DNA of 64,000 bases from Nocardia sp. NBC_01327 (GTDB taxonomy: Bacteria; Actinomycetota; Actinomycetes; Mycobacteriales; Mycobacteriaceae). The position numbers and the translations under genes are program-made. The DNA lies in NCBI RefSeq assembly GCF_035958815.1, contig NZ_CP108383.1:1116001-1180000 (forward strand). Direction: 5' to 3'. This document shows, piece by piece, positions 54,641 through 64,000 of this stretch. The notes under the pieces were generated by a model, which did not search any database, was not told where the DNA came from, and worked only from the letters and a program-made list of their open reading frames with translations. Within the stretch, counting starts at the first letter, position 1. Each line of letters opens with the position of its first letter.

Positions 54641-55960
54641 ATGCCAGTTGCCGAGACCACCGCGACCGCCGCCGGACTGTGCGAATTCATCGACGCCTCT
54701 CCGTCGCCGTTTCATGTATGCCGCACCGTCGCCGCCGAACTCGACGATCACGGCTTCACCCGGCTCTCGGAATCCGCGCCCTGGCCCTCGAGTAGCGCGG
54801 GGCGCTACTACGTGGTGCGCAGCGGTTCGCTGGTCGCCTGGTCCGATGGCGGCCCGGGCGCGCCCACCGGATTCCGCACCGGGCAGGCCACCCCGTTCCG
54901 CGTGGTCGGCGCGCATACCGACAGCCCGAATCTGCGGGTCAAACAGCATCCGGATACCGCGGTGGCGGGCTGGCAGATGGTCGGCCTCGAACCCTACGGC
55001 GGGGCCTGGCTCAATTCCTGGCTGGACCGCGATCTCGGGATCTCCGGGCGATTGTCGATTCGCGACGGAAATGTGGTGCGGGAGCGCCTGATTCGCATCG
55101 ACGAGCCGATTCTGCGGGTGCCGCAGCTGGCCATCCACCTGTCCGAGGACCGGCGCGGGGTCACCCTGGACCCGCAGCGGCATGTGAACGCGGTGTGGGG
55201 GATCGGCGGGGAGCCGCGCTCGTTCCTGGCCTTCATCGCCGAACGCTCCGGCATCGAACCCGGTGCGGTGCTGGGCTGGGAGCTCATGACCCATGATCTG
55301 GTGCCGTCCAAGCTCATCGGCCGCGATCTGGATCTGATCAGCGCACCGCGCCTGGACAATCAGGGCACCTGCTACGCGGGATTGCGCGCCTTCCTGGCCG
55401 CCGTCGCCGAACCCGGCGCGGCCGTGCCGGTGCTGGCCATGTTCGATCACGAGGAGGTCGGCAGCCAATCCGATCGGGGCGCCCAATCCGGGCTGCTGCC
55501 CACGGTTTTGGAGCGCATCGTGCTGACCCGCGGCGGCGGGCGGGCCGAATATCTGGCGGCCATCGCCGGATCCGTCTGCGCCTCCGGTGATATGGCGCAT
55601 GCGACCCACCCCAACTACCCCGACCGGCACGAGCCCATGCACCGCATCGAGGTCGGCGGCGGTCCGGTGCTGAAGGTCAATCAGAACCTGCGCTATGCCA
55701 CGGATGCGGCCGGTGCGGGTGCGTTCGCGCTGGCCTGCGCGCAGGCCGGTGTACCGCTGCAGCGCTATGTGCACCGCGCCGATCTGCCCTGCGGTTCCAC
55801 CATCGGCCCGATGACGGCGGCCGCCACCGGCATGCCGACCGTGGATGTGGGCGCGGCCCAGCTGGCCATGCACTCGGCCCGCGAAATGATGGGCGCCGCA
55901 GACGTTCCCGCCTACGCGGCCGCCCTGGCCGCCTTCCTCACGCCCGACGAGGCTCGGTAG
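54641..55960 (+). CDS. M18 aspartyl aminopeptidase-like protease (PepC/ApeB)
   Basis: The 439-residue metallopeptidase shows all M18 marks: [10 protein letters not shown] at the start, [14 protein letters not shown] (metal His and Asp), [20 protein letters not shown] (catalytic Glu), [17 protein letters not shown] and PCGSTIGPM. It forms large dodecamers and removes N-terminal acidic residues. Corresponds to Rv0800. The ATG at 54641 (MPVAETT) is preferred over 54623. Its last 23 bases overlap the convergent GT87 gene. Confidence 0.92.
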   Translation: MPVAETTATAAGLCEFIDASPSPFHVCRTVAAELDDHGFTRLSESAPWPSSSAGRYYVVRSGSLVAWSDGGPGAPTGFRTGQATPFRVVGAHTDSPNLRVKQHPDTAVAGWQMVGLEPYGGAWLNSWLDRDLGISGRLSIRDGNVVRERLIRIDEPILRVPQLAIHLSEDRRGVTLDPQRHVNAVWGIGGEPRSFLAFIAERSGIEPGAVLGWELMTHDLVPSKLIGRDLDLISAPRLDNQGTCYAGLRAFLAAVAEPGAAVPVLAMFDHEEVGSQSDRGAQSGLLPTVLERIVLTRGGGRAEYLAAIAGSVCASGDMAHATHPNYPDRHEPMHRIEVGGGPVLKVNQNLRYATDAAGAGAFALACAQAGVPLQRYVHRADLPCGSTIGPMTAAATGMPTVDVGAAQLAMHSAREMMGAADVPAYAAALAAFLTPDEAR

Positions 55961-57197
55961 CCCCTCGCATCGGGTGGTACATCAGGGCCGCGACGATGAA
56001 GGCGCCCAGCGTGAACAGCACATAGCTGCTCCCGATGATCTGCTGCCACCAGGCCCAGGCCAGTTCCCGATCGTGATCGTGCGGCAGCAACCACTGCGGG
56101 CCGATGGCGAACATGACGGTCGCCACGCCCACCGCGGTGAGGAACGCCGGATTGCGGCGACCACGGGCAATCGCATCGGCGGCCACCAGCAGCGCCGGTG
56201 CGACCCACACCCAGTGGTGCGACCAGGACACCGGCGAAACCAGCAGTACGGCACCGGCATTGACCAGTAGCGCGGCGGCGTTCGCGCCGACGGAGAACAG
56301 GCGCTTCATCCAGATCGCGGCGAGTACGACGGCCAGCACCGACAGCACCAGCCAGATGAGCGTCGCCACCGAATCGGAGAAACCCAGCCGGTAGGCGAAA
56401 CCCTTCAGCGATTGATTGCCCGCGAACCAGGGCGGCCCGATGCGCCCGGTATCGGAGATGGTGTGGAACCAGTACTGCACCGAATCATGCGGGAACAGTG
56501 CGAAACCCACGATGACCGCACCGGCGGTGGAGAGCACCAGCGTGGCGGCGCCCTTCCAGTCCTTGCGCAGCAGGAAGTACAGCAGATAGCCGGCGGGCGT
56601 CAGCTTCACCGACACCGCGATGCCGATCAGCATGCCGCGCGGCCAGAACGGCTTGCGCACCAGGCAATCCAGGGCGATGGCGGCCATCAGCACCAGATTG
56701 ATCTGCCCGAACCCGTAGGTCTGGCGAATCGGTTCCAGCAGCTCCAGCAGGCCCACGCCGCCGATCACCACGGCCAGCCGGGTCGCCCGCGGCAGGCTCG
56801 GCCGCAGCCGGTCCAGCACCACCCACAGCGTCACGCCCAGTGCGATGACCGAGGTCGCCAGCACCGCCCACTCGGAGATCACGAGCGGCATGATCGCCAG
56901 CGGCGCGAAGAACAGCGCGGCCAGCGGGGGATAGGTGAACGGCAGTCCGAGTCCGTAGACCGGTGGCATCGGACCGTAGAGATCCTTGTTGTCGAGCCAG
57001 GCCCGCGCACCGTTGCGGTACACCTGCAGATCGATATATCCGTGCCAGAACTTGGCGGCGTAGCTGATCCCCGCCGACACCGCGAACAGCACGACGGCGA
57101 TAGCGAGCAGCTGTATCTGCTGCCGCGACAGCCTGGCGGCGTTGGGCGCGGGCGCAGGCTTCTCTGCCGGATCCGCCACCCCGGATCGTTCGTTCAC
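55938..57197 (-). CDS. GT87-family membrane mannosyltransferase
   Basis: The 419-residue polytopic protein has about ten membrane spans. After the first span it has the acidic catalytic motif [22 protein letters not shown] with Asp in DLQVYR, a lumenal loop [19 protein letters not shown] and SWSHHWVW late in the protein. These are typical of GT87 polyprenol-phosphate-mannose transferases such as PimE, which build lipomannan, lipoarabinomannan or PIMs outside the membrane. It starts at GTG 57197. The exact linkage made is not readable. Confidence 0.85.
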   Translation of the reverse strand: MNERSGVADPAEKPAPAPNAARLSRQQIQLLAIAVVLFAVSAGISYAAKFWHGYIDLQVYRNGARAWLDNKDLYGPMPPVYGLGLPFTYPPLAALFFAPLAIMPLVISEWAVLATSVIALGVTLWVVLDRLRPSLPRATRLAVVIGGVGLLELLEPIRQTYGFGQINLVLMAAIALDCLVRKPFWPRGMLIGIAVSVKLTPAGYLLYFLLRKDWKGAATLVLSTAGAVIVGFALFPHDSVQYWFHTISDTGRIGPPWFAGNQSLKGFAYRLGFSDSVATLIWLVLSVLAVVLAAIWMKRLFSVGANAAALLVNAGAVLLVSPVSWSHHWVWVAPALLVAADAIARGRRNPAFLTAVGVATVMFAIGPQWLLPHDHDRELAWAWWQQIIGSSYVLFTLGAFIVAALMYHPMRGATEPRRA

Positions 57198-57242
57198 CGG
57201 GACAGACTAGCTGTATCTTTGGCCTCCGCTCCGCTCCGGCGG

Positions 57243-57334
57243 GGTCGCGGCCCCTGGTCCCGGTTCTTCCCTCCCTCCGCTCCTCCGCTGCGCTCCCCCG
57301 CTCCACTCAGTCCAGAACCGGGACGGCCGCGACC
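57243..57334. repeat. Interspersed palindromic repeat B, copy 2
   Basis: Outer arms GGTCGCGGCC/GGCCGCGACC and inner arms CCCGGTTCT/AGAACCGGG enclose a pyrimidine-rich centre with CTCAGTCC, matching the layout of the copy at 35632-35722. Several arm differences are compensatory (T to C with A to G), so the folded shape is preserved. Confidence 0.72.
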
Positions 57335-57421
57335 TTGCGGCGGATGTCTTGGGGGTGTACTCCGTTCAGAGAGGACGGCCGCGACCTTCGGGTTGGTGCG
57401 GAGGGTGGTTCAGGCGGGGAT

Positions 57422-57450
57422 TTGCCGGCACTTAGACTCTGGGGTATCTC
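57422..57450 (+). promoter_or_regulatory. Candidate purL promoter
   Basis: TTGCCG and TATCTC separated by 17 bp, 66 bp before the purL start codon. Confidence 0.4.
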
Positions 57451-57516
57451 TCGCCGACTTCCAGCTACGGGCTATCGGTACTGCACCTGCCCGGCCGAAA
57501 GGACTCTGGTATTCCC

Positions 57517-59811
57517 GTGACCAGCCACGTCGATACCGTCAGCAACGCCGCGGCCACCTCGGACAGCCCGCAGCCCTATAAGGAACTCGGCCTCAAGGAC
57601 GACGAGTACGCCCGCATCAAGGAAATCCTGGGCCGCCGCCCCACGGATGCCGAGCTGGCCATGTACTCGGTGATGTGGTCCGAGCACTGCTCGTACAAGT
57701 CCTCGAAGGTGCACCTGCGCTACTTCGGTGAGACCACCACCGAGGAGATGCAGAAGTCGATGCTCGCCGGCATCGGTGAGAACGCCGGTGTGGTGGATAT
57801 CGGCGACGGCTGGGCGGTCACCTTCAAGGTGGAGTCGCACAACCACCCCTCGTACGTGGAGCCCTATCAGGGTGCGGCCACCGGCGTCGGCGGCATCGTC
57901 CGCGACATCATGGCCATGGGAGCGCGCCCGATCGCGGTCATGGATCAGCTGCGTTTCGGTGCGGCGGATCACCCGGACACCCGGCGCGTCGTCGACGGCG
58001 TGGTGCGCGGTGTCGGCGGTTACGGCAATTCGCTCGGCCTGCCGAATGTGGGCGGCGAGACCGTCTTCGACGCGTCGTACCAGGGCAACCCGCTCGTGAA
58101 CGCGCTGTGCGCGGGCGTCATGCGGGTCGAGGACCTGAAGCTGGCCTTCGCCTCCGGTGAGGGCAACAAGATCATTCTGTTCGGTGCGCGCACCGGCCTG
58201 GACGGCATCGGCGGCGTCTCGGTGCTCGCCTCCGACACCTTCTCCGGCGACGAATCCGGTTCGGGCCGTAAGAAACTCCCGAGCGTGCAGGTCGGCGACC
58301 CGTTCACCGAGAAGGTGCTCATCGAGTGCTGTCTCGAGCTGTACCACTCCGGCGTGGTCGTCGGCATCCAGGATCTCGGCGGCGCCGGTCTGTCCTGCGC
58401 CACCTCCGAGCTGGCCGCGGCCGGTTCCGGCGGTATGCACATCGACCTGGATCAGGTGCCGCTGCGCGCCGCCAATATGACTCCCGCCGAGATTCTTTCG
58501 AGCGAATCGCAGGAGCGCATGTGCGCCGTGGTCGCCCCGGAGAATGTGGATCGCTTCATGGCGATCTGCAAGAAGTGGGAGACCACCGCCACCGTCATCG
58601 GTGAGGTCACCGACGGCGAGCACCTCGAAATCACCTGGCACGGCGAGGTTGTGGTGGATGTGCCGCCGCGCACCGTCGCCCACCACGGCCCGGTGTACGA
58701 GCGCCCCGTGCAGCGCCCGGCCGACCAGGACGCCCTCAACGCGGATTCGACTGCCGCGCTGAACCGCCCGAAGTCCGGCGACGAACTGCGCGCCACCCTG
58801 CTGAAGATGATCGCCAGCCCGCAGCTGTGCTCGCGCAAGTGGATCACCGAGCAGTACGACCGCTACGTGCGCGGCAATACCGTGCTGGCCGAGCATGCCG
58901 ATGCGGGCGTCATTCGCATCGACGAGGAGTCCGGCCGCGGTATCGCGCTGGCCACCGACGCCTCGGGCCGCTACACCAAGCTGGACCCGTACACCGGCGC
59001 GCAGCTGGCGCTGGCCGAGGCGTTCCGCAATGTGGCGACCACCGGCGCGACCCCGAAGGCCGTCACCAACTGCCTCAACTTCGGTTCCCCCGAGGATCCG
59101 GGCGTCATGTGGCAGTTCCAGCAGGCCGTGCGCGGTCTCGCGGACGGCTGTGTGGCGCTGGGCATTCCGGTCACCGGCGGCAATGTGTCCTTCTACAACC
59201 AGACCGGCCAGACCGCCATTCTGCCGACCCCCGTGGTCGGCGTGCTCGGCGTCATCGACGATGTGCACCGCCGCATCCCGACCGGCCTGGGCCTGGAGCC
59301 CGGCGAGACGCTCATCCTGCTCGGCGAGACCCACGACGAGCTGGACGGCTCCATCTGGGCGCAGGTCGAGCACGATCACCTCGGCGGTCTGCCGCCCAAG
59401 GTGGATTTCGCTCGTGAGCAGCTGCTTTCGGAGATCCTCACCTCCGGCAGCCGCGACGGCATGATCAGCGCCGCGCACGACCTGTCGGAGGGCGGGCTCA
59501 TCCAGTCCGTCGTCGAGGCCGCGCTGGCCGGTGAAACCGGTTGCCGCATCATCGTTCCCGAGGGCGAGGACCCGTTCGTCACCCTGTTCTCCGAATCCGC
59601 CGGGCGCGTACTGGTCGCCGTCCCGCGCTCGGAGGAGACCCGCTTCACCAAGATGTGCTCCGCGCGCGATCTGCCGTGGGTGCGCATCGGCGTCGTCGAC
59701 CAGGGCTCGGATTCGGTCGAGGTGCAGGGCCACTTCACCGCGACCCTGGAAGAACTCCGCACCGCCTTCGAAGGCACCCTCCCCGCCCTCTTCGGCCACT
59801 TCGAGCACTAG
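57517..59811 (+). CDS. purL: FGAM synthase large subunit PurL (small-type)
   Basis: The 764-residue protein is the synthetase component of the PurSQL complex and uses ATP and PurQ-derived ammonia to convert FGAR to FGAM. Motifs: [11 protein letters not shown] (catalytic His), [50 protein letters not shown], and the second-half [10 protein letters not shown] and AHDLSEGGL. The length is right for the PurS-dependent type. It starts at GTG. A terminator and repeat A follow. Confidence 0.95.
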   Translation: MTSHVDTVSNAAATSDSPQPYKELGLKDDEYARIKEILGRRPTDAELAMYSVMWSEHCSYKSSKVHLRYFGETTTEEMQKSMLAGIGENAGVVDIGDGWAVTFKVESHNHPSYVEPYQGAATGVGGIVRDIMAMGARPIAVMDQLRFGAADHPDTRRVVDGVVRGVGGYGNSLGLPNVGGETVFDASYQGNPLVNALCAGVMRVEDLKLAFASGEGNKIILFGARTGLDGIGGVSVLASDTFSGDESGSGRKKLPSVQVGDPFTEKVLIECCLELYHSGVVVGIQDLGGAGLSCATSELAAAGSGGMHIDLDQVPLRAANMTPAEILSSESQERMCAVVAPENVDRFMAICKKWETTATVIGEVTDGEHLEITWHGEVVVDVPPRTVAHHGPVYERPVQRPADQDALNADSTAALNRPKSGDELRATLLKMIASPQLCSRKWITEQYDRYVRGNTVLAEHADAGVIRIDEESGRGIALATDASGRYTKLDPYTGAQLALAEAFRNVATTGATPKAVTNCLNFGSPEDPGVMWQFQQAVRGLADGCVALGIPVTGGNVSFYNQTGQTAILPTPVVGVLGVIDDVHRRIPTGLGLEPGETLILLGETHDELDGSIWAQVEHDHLGGLPPKVDFAREQLLSEILTSGSRDGMISAAHDLSEGGLIQSVVEAALAGETGCRIIVPEGEDPFVTLFSESAGRVLVAVPRSEETRFTKMCSARDLPWVRIGVVDQGSDSVEVQGHFTATLEELRTAFEGTLPALFGHFEH

Positions 59812-59856
59812 CAGTCGCCGTCCGCCGGGATTTGCCCCGGCGTCCTGCGGGATTCC

Positions 59857-59954
59857 CCCGTCATCCGGCGTGCATTTGGCCGGGATCTACAGCAACAGCG
59901 TGGATCCCGGCCAAAACCATGCCGGGATGACGGGTGGCTTGCCTGGATGACGGG
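59857..59954. repeat. Interspersed palindromic repeat A, copy 2
   Basis: CCCGTCATCCGGCGTG, TTTGGCCGGGATC, GTGGATCCCGGCCAA and GCCGGGATGACGGG occur in the same order as at 15055-15140, followed by a degenerate half copy (CCTGGATGACGGG). It lies in the purL 3' region. Confidence 0.75.
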
Positions 59955-59971
59955 CAGCCCCGTACAGCAAC

Positions 59972-60019
59972 CACCCCGCCAGGCTCGGACCCCTCGTGTT
60001 ACCGGGCCTCGGCGGGGTG
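59972..60019. terminator. Hairpin downstream of purL
   Basis: CACCCCGCC/GGCGGGGTG with an inner AGGCTCGG/CCGGGCCT helix makes a stable structure between purL and the convergent YiaA/B-like gene. Confidence 0.6.
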
Positions 60020-60088
60020 TGTCCTGTGGGGGTTCGGGGGCGCGGCCCCGGCGCAGGGAGGTGGAGCCGCGAGCTCCCGGGAGTTGGG

Positions 60089-60379
60089 CTAACCGGCGAC
60101 TTTGAACGGGTCGTGTTCTGCCATCAGCTTTTCCAGGCGGGCTTCGTCGATGCGGCTGTGCACCTTCGAGGATTCGTGTTGGTCGCGGACCACTTTCGCG
60201 AGGGTGAAGCAGCTGCTCACCAGGAAAAGGGTGGTCATCAGGAGGAATCCGCGCTGCCAGATGTCCAGGGGCAGATAGACGATGCCGATGGTGTTGGCGG
60301 AGAAGCTGATTCCGAACGCAATGGCAGCCTGGGCCAGAAAGGCGTTGGTGCTCTTGGTCTGTGCGCTGGTGGTGCTCAT
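60089..60379 (-). CDS. YiaA/YiaB-family small membrane protein
   Basis: The 96-residue protein has two membrane spans (about residues 14-35 and 42-62) of the yiaA/B two-helix domain: NAFLAQAAIAFGISF, PLDIWQRGFLLMTTLFLVSSCFTLAKVVRD split between them, and a soluble helical tail KVHSRIDEARLEKLMAEHDPFKV. The ATG at 60379 (MSTTSAQTK) is used. Function in this family is not established. Confidence 0.82.
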   Translation of the reverse strand: MSTTSAQTKSTNAFLAQAAIAFGISFSANTIGIVYLPLDIWQRGFLLMTTLFLVSSCFTLAKVVRDQHESSKVHSRIDEARLEKLMAEHDPFKVAG

Positions 60380-60523
60380 GCTGTGTGAGTCTGCTGACCC
60401 CGGCCGCGGCACGACCGCGTACTACTACTCGAGTGCGATGGGTAGTCTCGACACGCCGTGATCATGGTGCCGCTCACACCCGAGCATCCCCGGATTCCGC
60501 GCGCCGCCCTCCATACTTGACGG

Positions 60524-62293
60524 GTGTTCGACCCCGCCCAGGTTCTGACGCGGCTGCGCGCTCGTGGCGCCGCGTTGGCCCGTCGTGGCTGGGGACGCCG
60601 GATTGCGGTGGTGGCCAAGCGCGCCGAGGACATCGTCGATCTCAATCACACCGGCCTGGTGGTCGCCACCGTCTTCTTCGCCCTGTCGGTCACGCCGTCG
60701 CTGCTGCCTCGCGACTGGCTCTTCCAGGGCCTGATCTCCGGTGTCAACGCGGCGCTCGGCTACGGCGCCGGCTGTGTGCTGCAGTGGTTGTTCCGCACGT
60801 GGATTCGGCCCCGGCTGACGATCGGCAGCCCGCCCGAGTGGGTCCGCTACGTCCTGAAGGTCGCGGTGGTGCTGACCTGCGCCCTGGTGGCCGCCTACAT
60901 GCTGGTGCTGTCCGCGGACTGGCAGCGCGAGATCACCGGCCTGATGGATATGGAGGGCACCACCCGCGCCGCCTACCTGCGCACGGGCGGACTCAGCGTC
61001 GCCGTCGGCGCGCTCGTGGTGGCGGTGTTCCGCACTCTGCGAGAACTGGTGCGGTTCATCGCCCGTCAGCTCAGCCGCTGGGTGCGGGTGCCACCCAAGC
61101 TGGCGCCGGCCACCGGTGTGCTGCTGCTGACGATCCTCATCGTCACGCTCTTCAACGGTGTCGCCAGCCGCGCCTTCTTCGCGGTCGCCAACTCGGCGTT
61201 CAGTGTGCGCAACAATCAGACGACCCAGTTCGCGGTGCAGCCCACCCTGCCGGAACGCTCGGGCAGCCCGCAATCACTGGCCAAATGGGAGACCCTCGGT
61301 TTCGAGGGTCGCTGGTTCGTCTCGCACGGACCCGACCCCATGCTGATCAGCGCCGTCACCGGAAAGCCCGCGCGCCAGCCCATTCGGGTGTACGTGGGCC
61401 TGCAGTCCGCGCCCCCGGCCCCCACCGAGGAGGATCTGGCCGTCGCCGAACTGCAGCGCACGGGTGCCTTCGACCGCAAGGTGCTGGTCATCACCACGAC
61501 CACCGGCACCGGCTGGGTGAACTCCATGAGCGCCGCCGCGCTCGAGTACATGTACGGCGGCGACACCGCCATTCTCGCCTCGCAGTACTCGTATCTGCCC
61601 AGCGTGCTGTCCTTCCTGGCGGACCGGCAGAAGGTGGCGATCGCGGGCAGGAAGATGTTCGACGCCGTCTACCGGGCGTGGTCGGCGCGCCCGCCGAACG
61701 CCCGGCCGAAACTGCTGGTCTACGGCGAGAGCCTGGGTTCGCAGGGTTCCGAGGCGGCCTTCGACGGTCTGGCCGATCTGCGCTCCAAGGTGGATGGCGC
61801 GCTGTGGGTGGGCCCGCCCAATTCGAATCGGCTGTGGCAGCAGTTCGTCTCTCGCCGCGATCCCGGCACCCGCGAGGTGGATCCGGTCTACGCGGACGGC
61901 CTGGTGGTCCGGTTCGCCGCCACCGCACCCGATCTGGACAAACCCTCACCCGATTGGCGGCGACCCCGCATCGCCTATCTCATGCACCCTTCCGACCCCA
62001 TTGTCTGGTGGTCGCCGGATCTGCTGTTCTCCCAACCGGATTGGCTCTCCGAGCCGCGCGGCTCCGACGTCTCCCCGCAGATGCGCTGGTCGCCCGTGGT
62101 GACCTTCTGGCAGGTCGCCGCCGACCTCACCAACGCGCAGGGCGTCAGCGACGGCCACGGGCACAATTACGGCTCCCTGGTGCTGGACGGCTGGGCCGCC
62201 ATCGCCGCCCCGCCGGACTGGACGCCGGAACTGCGCGAGAAGATCCGCACCCAGATCGAACTGGCCGAGGAATACGAGCGGGTGATCAAGTAG
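60524..62293 (+). CDS. Membrane-anchored alpha/beta hydrolase (Abhydrolase_9 type)
   Basis: The 589-residue protein has an N-terminal half with about five membrane spans (residues 45-215) and a C-terminal soluble hydrolase domain. The nucleophile elbow is YGESLGSQGSE (about residue 408), with the oxyanion-side ITTTTGTGWV and a late histidine in DGHGHNYGS. This two-part layout is the Abhydrolase_9_N/Abhydrolase_9 family of actinobacteria, whose substrate is unknown. It starts at GTG. The CPBP gene starts 2 nt after its stop. Confidence 0.83.
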   Translation: MFDPAQVLTRLRARGAALARRGWGRRIAVVAKRAEDIVDLNHTGLVVATVFFALSVTPSLLPRDWLFQGLISGVNAALGYGAGCVLQWLFRTWIRPRLTIGSPPEWVRYVLKVAVVLTCALVAAYMLVLSADWQREITGLMDMEGTTRAAYLRTGGLSVAVGALVVAVFRTLRELVRFIARQLSRWVRVPPKLAPATGVLLLTILIVTLFNGVASRAFFAVANSAFSVRNNQTTQFAVQPTLPERSGSPQSLAKWETLGFEGRWFVSHGPDPMLISAVTGKPARQPIRVYVGLQSAPPAPTEEDLAVAELQRTGAFDRKVLVITTTTGTGWVNSMSAAALEYMYGGDTAILASQYSYLPSVLSFLADRQKVAIAGRKMFDAVYRAWSARPPNARPKLLVYGESLGSQGSEAAFDGLADLRSKVDGALWVGPPNSNRLWQQFVSRRDPGTREVDPVYADGLVVRFAATAPDLDKPSPDWRRPRIAYLMHPSDPIVWWSPDLLFSQPDWLSEPRGSDVSPQMRWSPVVTFWQVAADLTNAQGVSDGHGHNYGSLVLDGWAAIAAPPDWTPELREKIRTQIELAEEYERVIK

Positions 62294-62295
62294 CC

Positions 62296-62991
62296 GTGAG
62301 CGCCGCCGCCATCTCGAAAGCCGCAGCCGCAGTGGCGCTTCCACTGCTGTGGAGCAATCGCGCGCTGCCCGCGCTGCGCCTGGGCATTCGCGGCCGCACG
62401 GTCGCGAACACCGCCTTCGCGACCGGCTATGCCCTGGCGTTCCAGGGCGCTCCGCACTGGACCTCGTCCGGCGGGCGCCGCGTCGGCGCCGCCGCGGCGG
62501 GTGTGGTGCTCGCAGGTTACGGTGCGGCACTTGCCGTTCCGGCGCTCCGGCGGCACTTCGCCGAACTCGCCGACCGCGGCCCCGAGGTCTCCACGGCGGA
62601 GTGGGCGGGTGTGCACATCCCCGTCGGCACCGTCCTGAGCGAGGAACTCCTCTACCGCGCCACCCTCACTCCGCTGCTCGAAAAAACCTTCGGGAGTCGT
62701 GGAACCCTGCTGGGCGCACTGACATTCGGCCTCTCGCATATCCGGCCCGCCCGCATCGCCGGTGACCCCGTTCCCGGAACGGTCGCGGTGACGACGCTGG
62801 CGGGGCTGCTGCTGGACCGGCTCTACCGCCGCACCGCGAGCGCTACCGCCCCGGCTCTGCTGCACCTAGCCCTGAATGCCGGCGGAGCCCTGACGCCAGT
62901 GGCCGCCCGCCGCGGTGCCACAGCCATACCAGACCCGGCCGGATCAGCACCGCGAGCAGCAGTAGCAGATACGCCCACACGATCACATTGA
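62296..62991 (+). CDS. CPBP-family intramembrane metalloprotease
   Basis: The 231-residue membrane protein has the CPBP (Abi/Rce1-like) motifs: SEELLYRATLTPLLE (catalytic Glu pair and Arg), GLSHI (metal His) and LLHLALNAGG (second His). The GTG start lies 2 nt after the upstream hydrolase stop, so the two are probably an operon. Its last 149 bases overlap the convergent membrane gene, and the C-terminal tail (AARRGATAIPDPAGSAPRAA) may be an extension. Confidence 0.78.
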   Translation: MSAAAISKAAAAVALPLLWSNRALPALRLGIRGRTVANTAFATGYALAFQGAPHWTSSGGRRVGAAAAGVVLAGYGAALAVPALRRHFAELADRGPEVSTAEWAGVHIPVGTVLSEELLYRATLTPLLEKTFGSRGTLLGALTFGLSHIRPARIAGDPVPGTVAVTTLAGLLLDRLYRRTASATAPALLHLALNAGGALTPVAARRGATAIPDPAGSAPRAAVADTPTRSH

Positions 62992-63415
62992 GCACGGTGC
63001 CCACCGGCTCGAATTTGGTGGTCAACCGGCTCGGGTCCCAGGACCGCCGGATGTTCTCGCGGAACGGGTACGGAAATCCGCGCATGGTCCGCCACACCAC
63101 ATCGCAGCAGCGGTGCTGGGTCGCCACCTTCATGCTGGCGGCGCTCGCGCCGATGCCGCCCAGCCCGGCGAGCAGGAACACCGGAATCGGCAGCGGCCGC
63201 GTGTAGAGCAGCGCGGCATTGGCGAGGCAGAGCACGAGGGCCGCGCCCAGCATCACGCGCGTGCTGGGCGTCCGCAGATCCGAGGTGACCGTGGGGTAGA
63301 TCACGAGCGCGATCAGCCATAGCACCATGGAGACCGACCAGCACGCGAGGATCAGTCCGCGATGGCGACGCGGTGCCTCGGAGTCGGTGGCCGCGATCAG
63401 CGGAAGCTGCTCCAT
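62843..63415 (-). CDS. Polytopic membrane protein of unknown function
   Basis: The 190-residue protein has four hydrophobic spans (about residues 22-42, 54-71, 77-97 and 144-164). Between the third and fourth lies a soluble stretch with adjacent cysteines (QHRCCDVVWRTMRGFPYPFRE). I do not recognise it. ATG 63415 or GTG 63418 may be used; no ribosome-binding site is obvious. The 3' 149 bases are shared with the opposite-strand CPBP gene; the hydrophobic pattern before the overlap makes it likely real. Confidence 0.65.
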   Translation of the reverse strand: MEQLPLIAATDSEAPRRHRGLILACWSVSMVLWLIALVIYPTVTSDLRTPSTRVMLGAALVLCLANAALLYTRPLPIPVFLLAGLGGIGASAASMKVATQHRCCDVVWRTMRGFPYPFRENIRRSWDPSRLTTKFEPVGTVLNVIVWAYLLLLLAVLIRPGLVWLWHRGGRPLASGLRRHSGLGAAEPGR

Positions 63416-63573
63416 CACACCATCATTCCCCGCTCGAAGTAGTCAACCGACCATGCTGTTCGTGGCGCCGGCCCGGCGGACCCGATCCGGGGCGGCCGTG
63501 CGCACACACGATCGCCAAGGTACCGGGCACCGGCGCGGGCCAGGTGACAGACCTCGGCGGTAGCCTCACCGGC

Positions 63574-63960
63574 ATGGCAGGACGAGGTGCGGTGGATCCG
63601 GCGGCAGTGCGCGCGGCGCTGCTCGCGGTGCGGGAGTGGCTGCGCGACGAGACCGCTCCGGCTCCCGCGCGCGCCGAGCTGGCCGCGGCCGTCCGCGGCA
63701 CCGCCCGATCGCTGGCCGCCGACGCACCGGGCGGGGCCGTCGAGGTGCGGGTGCCGCCCTTCGTCGCGGTGCAGTGCATCGAGGGATTGCGGCATACCCG
63801 GGGCACGCCGCCGAATGTCGTCGAAACCGATCCGCGCACCTGGCTGCTGCTCGCGACCGGTCTGCTGGATTTCGACGCCGCGGTCGAATCGGGCGCGCTC
63901 ACGGCGTCCGGTTCGCGGGCCGCCGATGTGGCGCGCTGGTTGCCCATCGCCCAATTCTGA
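63574..63960 (+). CDS. Sterol-carrier-family protein (Rv0807-like)
   Basis: The 128-residue product fits the actinobacterial sterol carrier family seen between purL and purF in mycobacteria: RAALLAVREWLRDETAPAPARAELAAAVRGTAR as N-terminal helices, then VEVRVPPFVAVQCIEGLRHTRGTPPNVVETDPRTWLLLATG. Despite the name no sterol function is proved. ATG 63574 is chosen because upstream in-frame sequence looks non-coding. A 17-bp tandem duplication spans its stop codon. Confidence 0.78.
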   Translation: MAGRGAVDPAAVRAALLAVREWLRDETAPAPARAELAAAVRGTARSLAADAPGGAVEVRVPPFVAVQCIEGLRHTRGTPPNVVETDPRTWLLLATGLLDFDAAVESGALTASGSRAADVARWLPIAQF

Positions 63961-63980
63961 GGGTCGCCCAATTCTGAGGG
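63947..63980 (+). repeat. Perfect 17-bp tandem duplication at a gene end
   Basis: TCGCCCAATTCTGAGGG occurs twice head to tail (63947-63963 and 63964-63980). The stop codon TGA of the sterol-carrier-family gene is in the first copy. Confidence 0.9.
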
Positions 63981-64000
63981 TCTATGCGACGGCGCCGGCG

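Larger units (their letters stand above)
57198..57516. other. Intergenic region with repeat B and the purL promoter
   Basis: No gene is seen. Repeat B copy 2 occupies 57243-57334, a further partial copy (ACGGCCGCGACCTT) occurs around 57374-57387, and a promoter-like pair lies at 57422-57450. Confidence 0.6.

Noticed and set aside
60361-62295. Open frame extending the CPBP protein upstream to 60361
   Set aside because: It overlaps the whole membrane-hydrolase gene in another frame; the GTG at 62296 directly after that gene's stop fits the CPBP family length.

Overview
The window is 64 kb of high-GC actinobacterial chromosome. The gene content points to a mycolic-acid-producing member of the Mycobacteriales, most likely Nocardia or a close relative. 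The evidence is a complete Mce4 sterol importer, a KstR-type cholesterol regulon, an Ag85-like mycolyltransferase, PhoPR, an EspR-like protein and OtsA. Gene order matches several separate Mycobacterium tuberculosis loci, recalled from memory: Rv3545c-Rv3546, Rv3520c-Rv3523, Rv3515c, Rv3492c-Rv3505, Rv3489-Rv3490 and a thinned Rv0757-Rv0807 region. Here they lie side by side.

Region 1 (1-1853) holds the end of an unrecognised gene and an espR-like gene. Between them is a 730-bp, relatively AT-rich gap full of iterated short motifs (CTTANTTG, then TTGTGCAC and TTGTGC-N5-GCACAA palindromes).

Region 2 (1854-29484) is a sterol catabolism and import island: fadA5, cyp125, an NTF2-like gene, ltp3, ltp4, a double DUF35 protein, an LLM oxidoreductase, fadD19, fadE27/fadE26, fdxD, hsd4A, then yrbE4AB-mce4ABCDEF-mam4AB. 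A block at 11349-15012 interrupts it with an ECF sigma factor, a VOC protein, a glycosyltransferase and a mycothiol-dependent-isomerase-like protein. Nine KstR-like boxes (TnnAACnnGTTnnA, six perfect) sit in front of the sterol genes. The FadD19, Ltp3, Ltp4 and DUF35 set is the combination known for removing C24-branched (plant sterol) side chains.

Region 3 (29554-32843) carries otsA, a tiny conserved gene, an alpha/beta hydrolase, an orphan MbtH-like gene and a tRNA-Thr.

Region 4 (33001-64000) starts with phoPR and a HIT gene and continues with scattered purine genes (purD, purB, purS, purQ, purL). Between these are a LytM/M23 protein, an aminotransferase, a TetR regulator, a second HIT protein, a mycolyltransferase, oligopeptidase B, a glutamate decarboxylase/antiporter module with a small extra gene, an M20 dipeptidase, a metallo-beta-lactamase-fold protein, a divergent MarR/binding-protein pair, an M18 aminopeptidase, a GT87 mannosyltransferase, several membrane proteins and a sterol-carrier-family protein.

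Two families of long interspersed palindromic repeats each occur twice in the window. Convergent gene pairs are commonly separated by strong bidirectional hairpins, or overlap at their ends.
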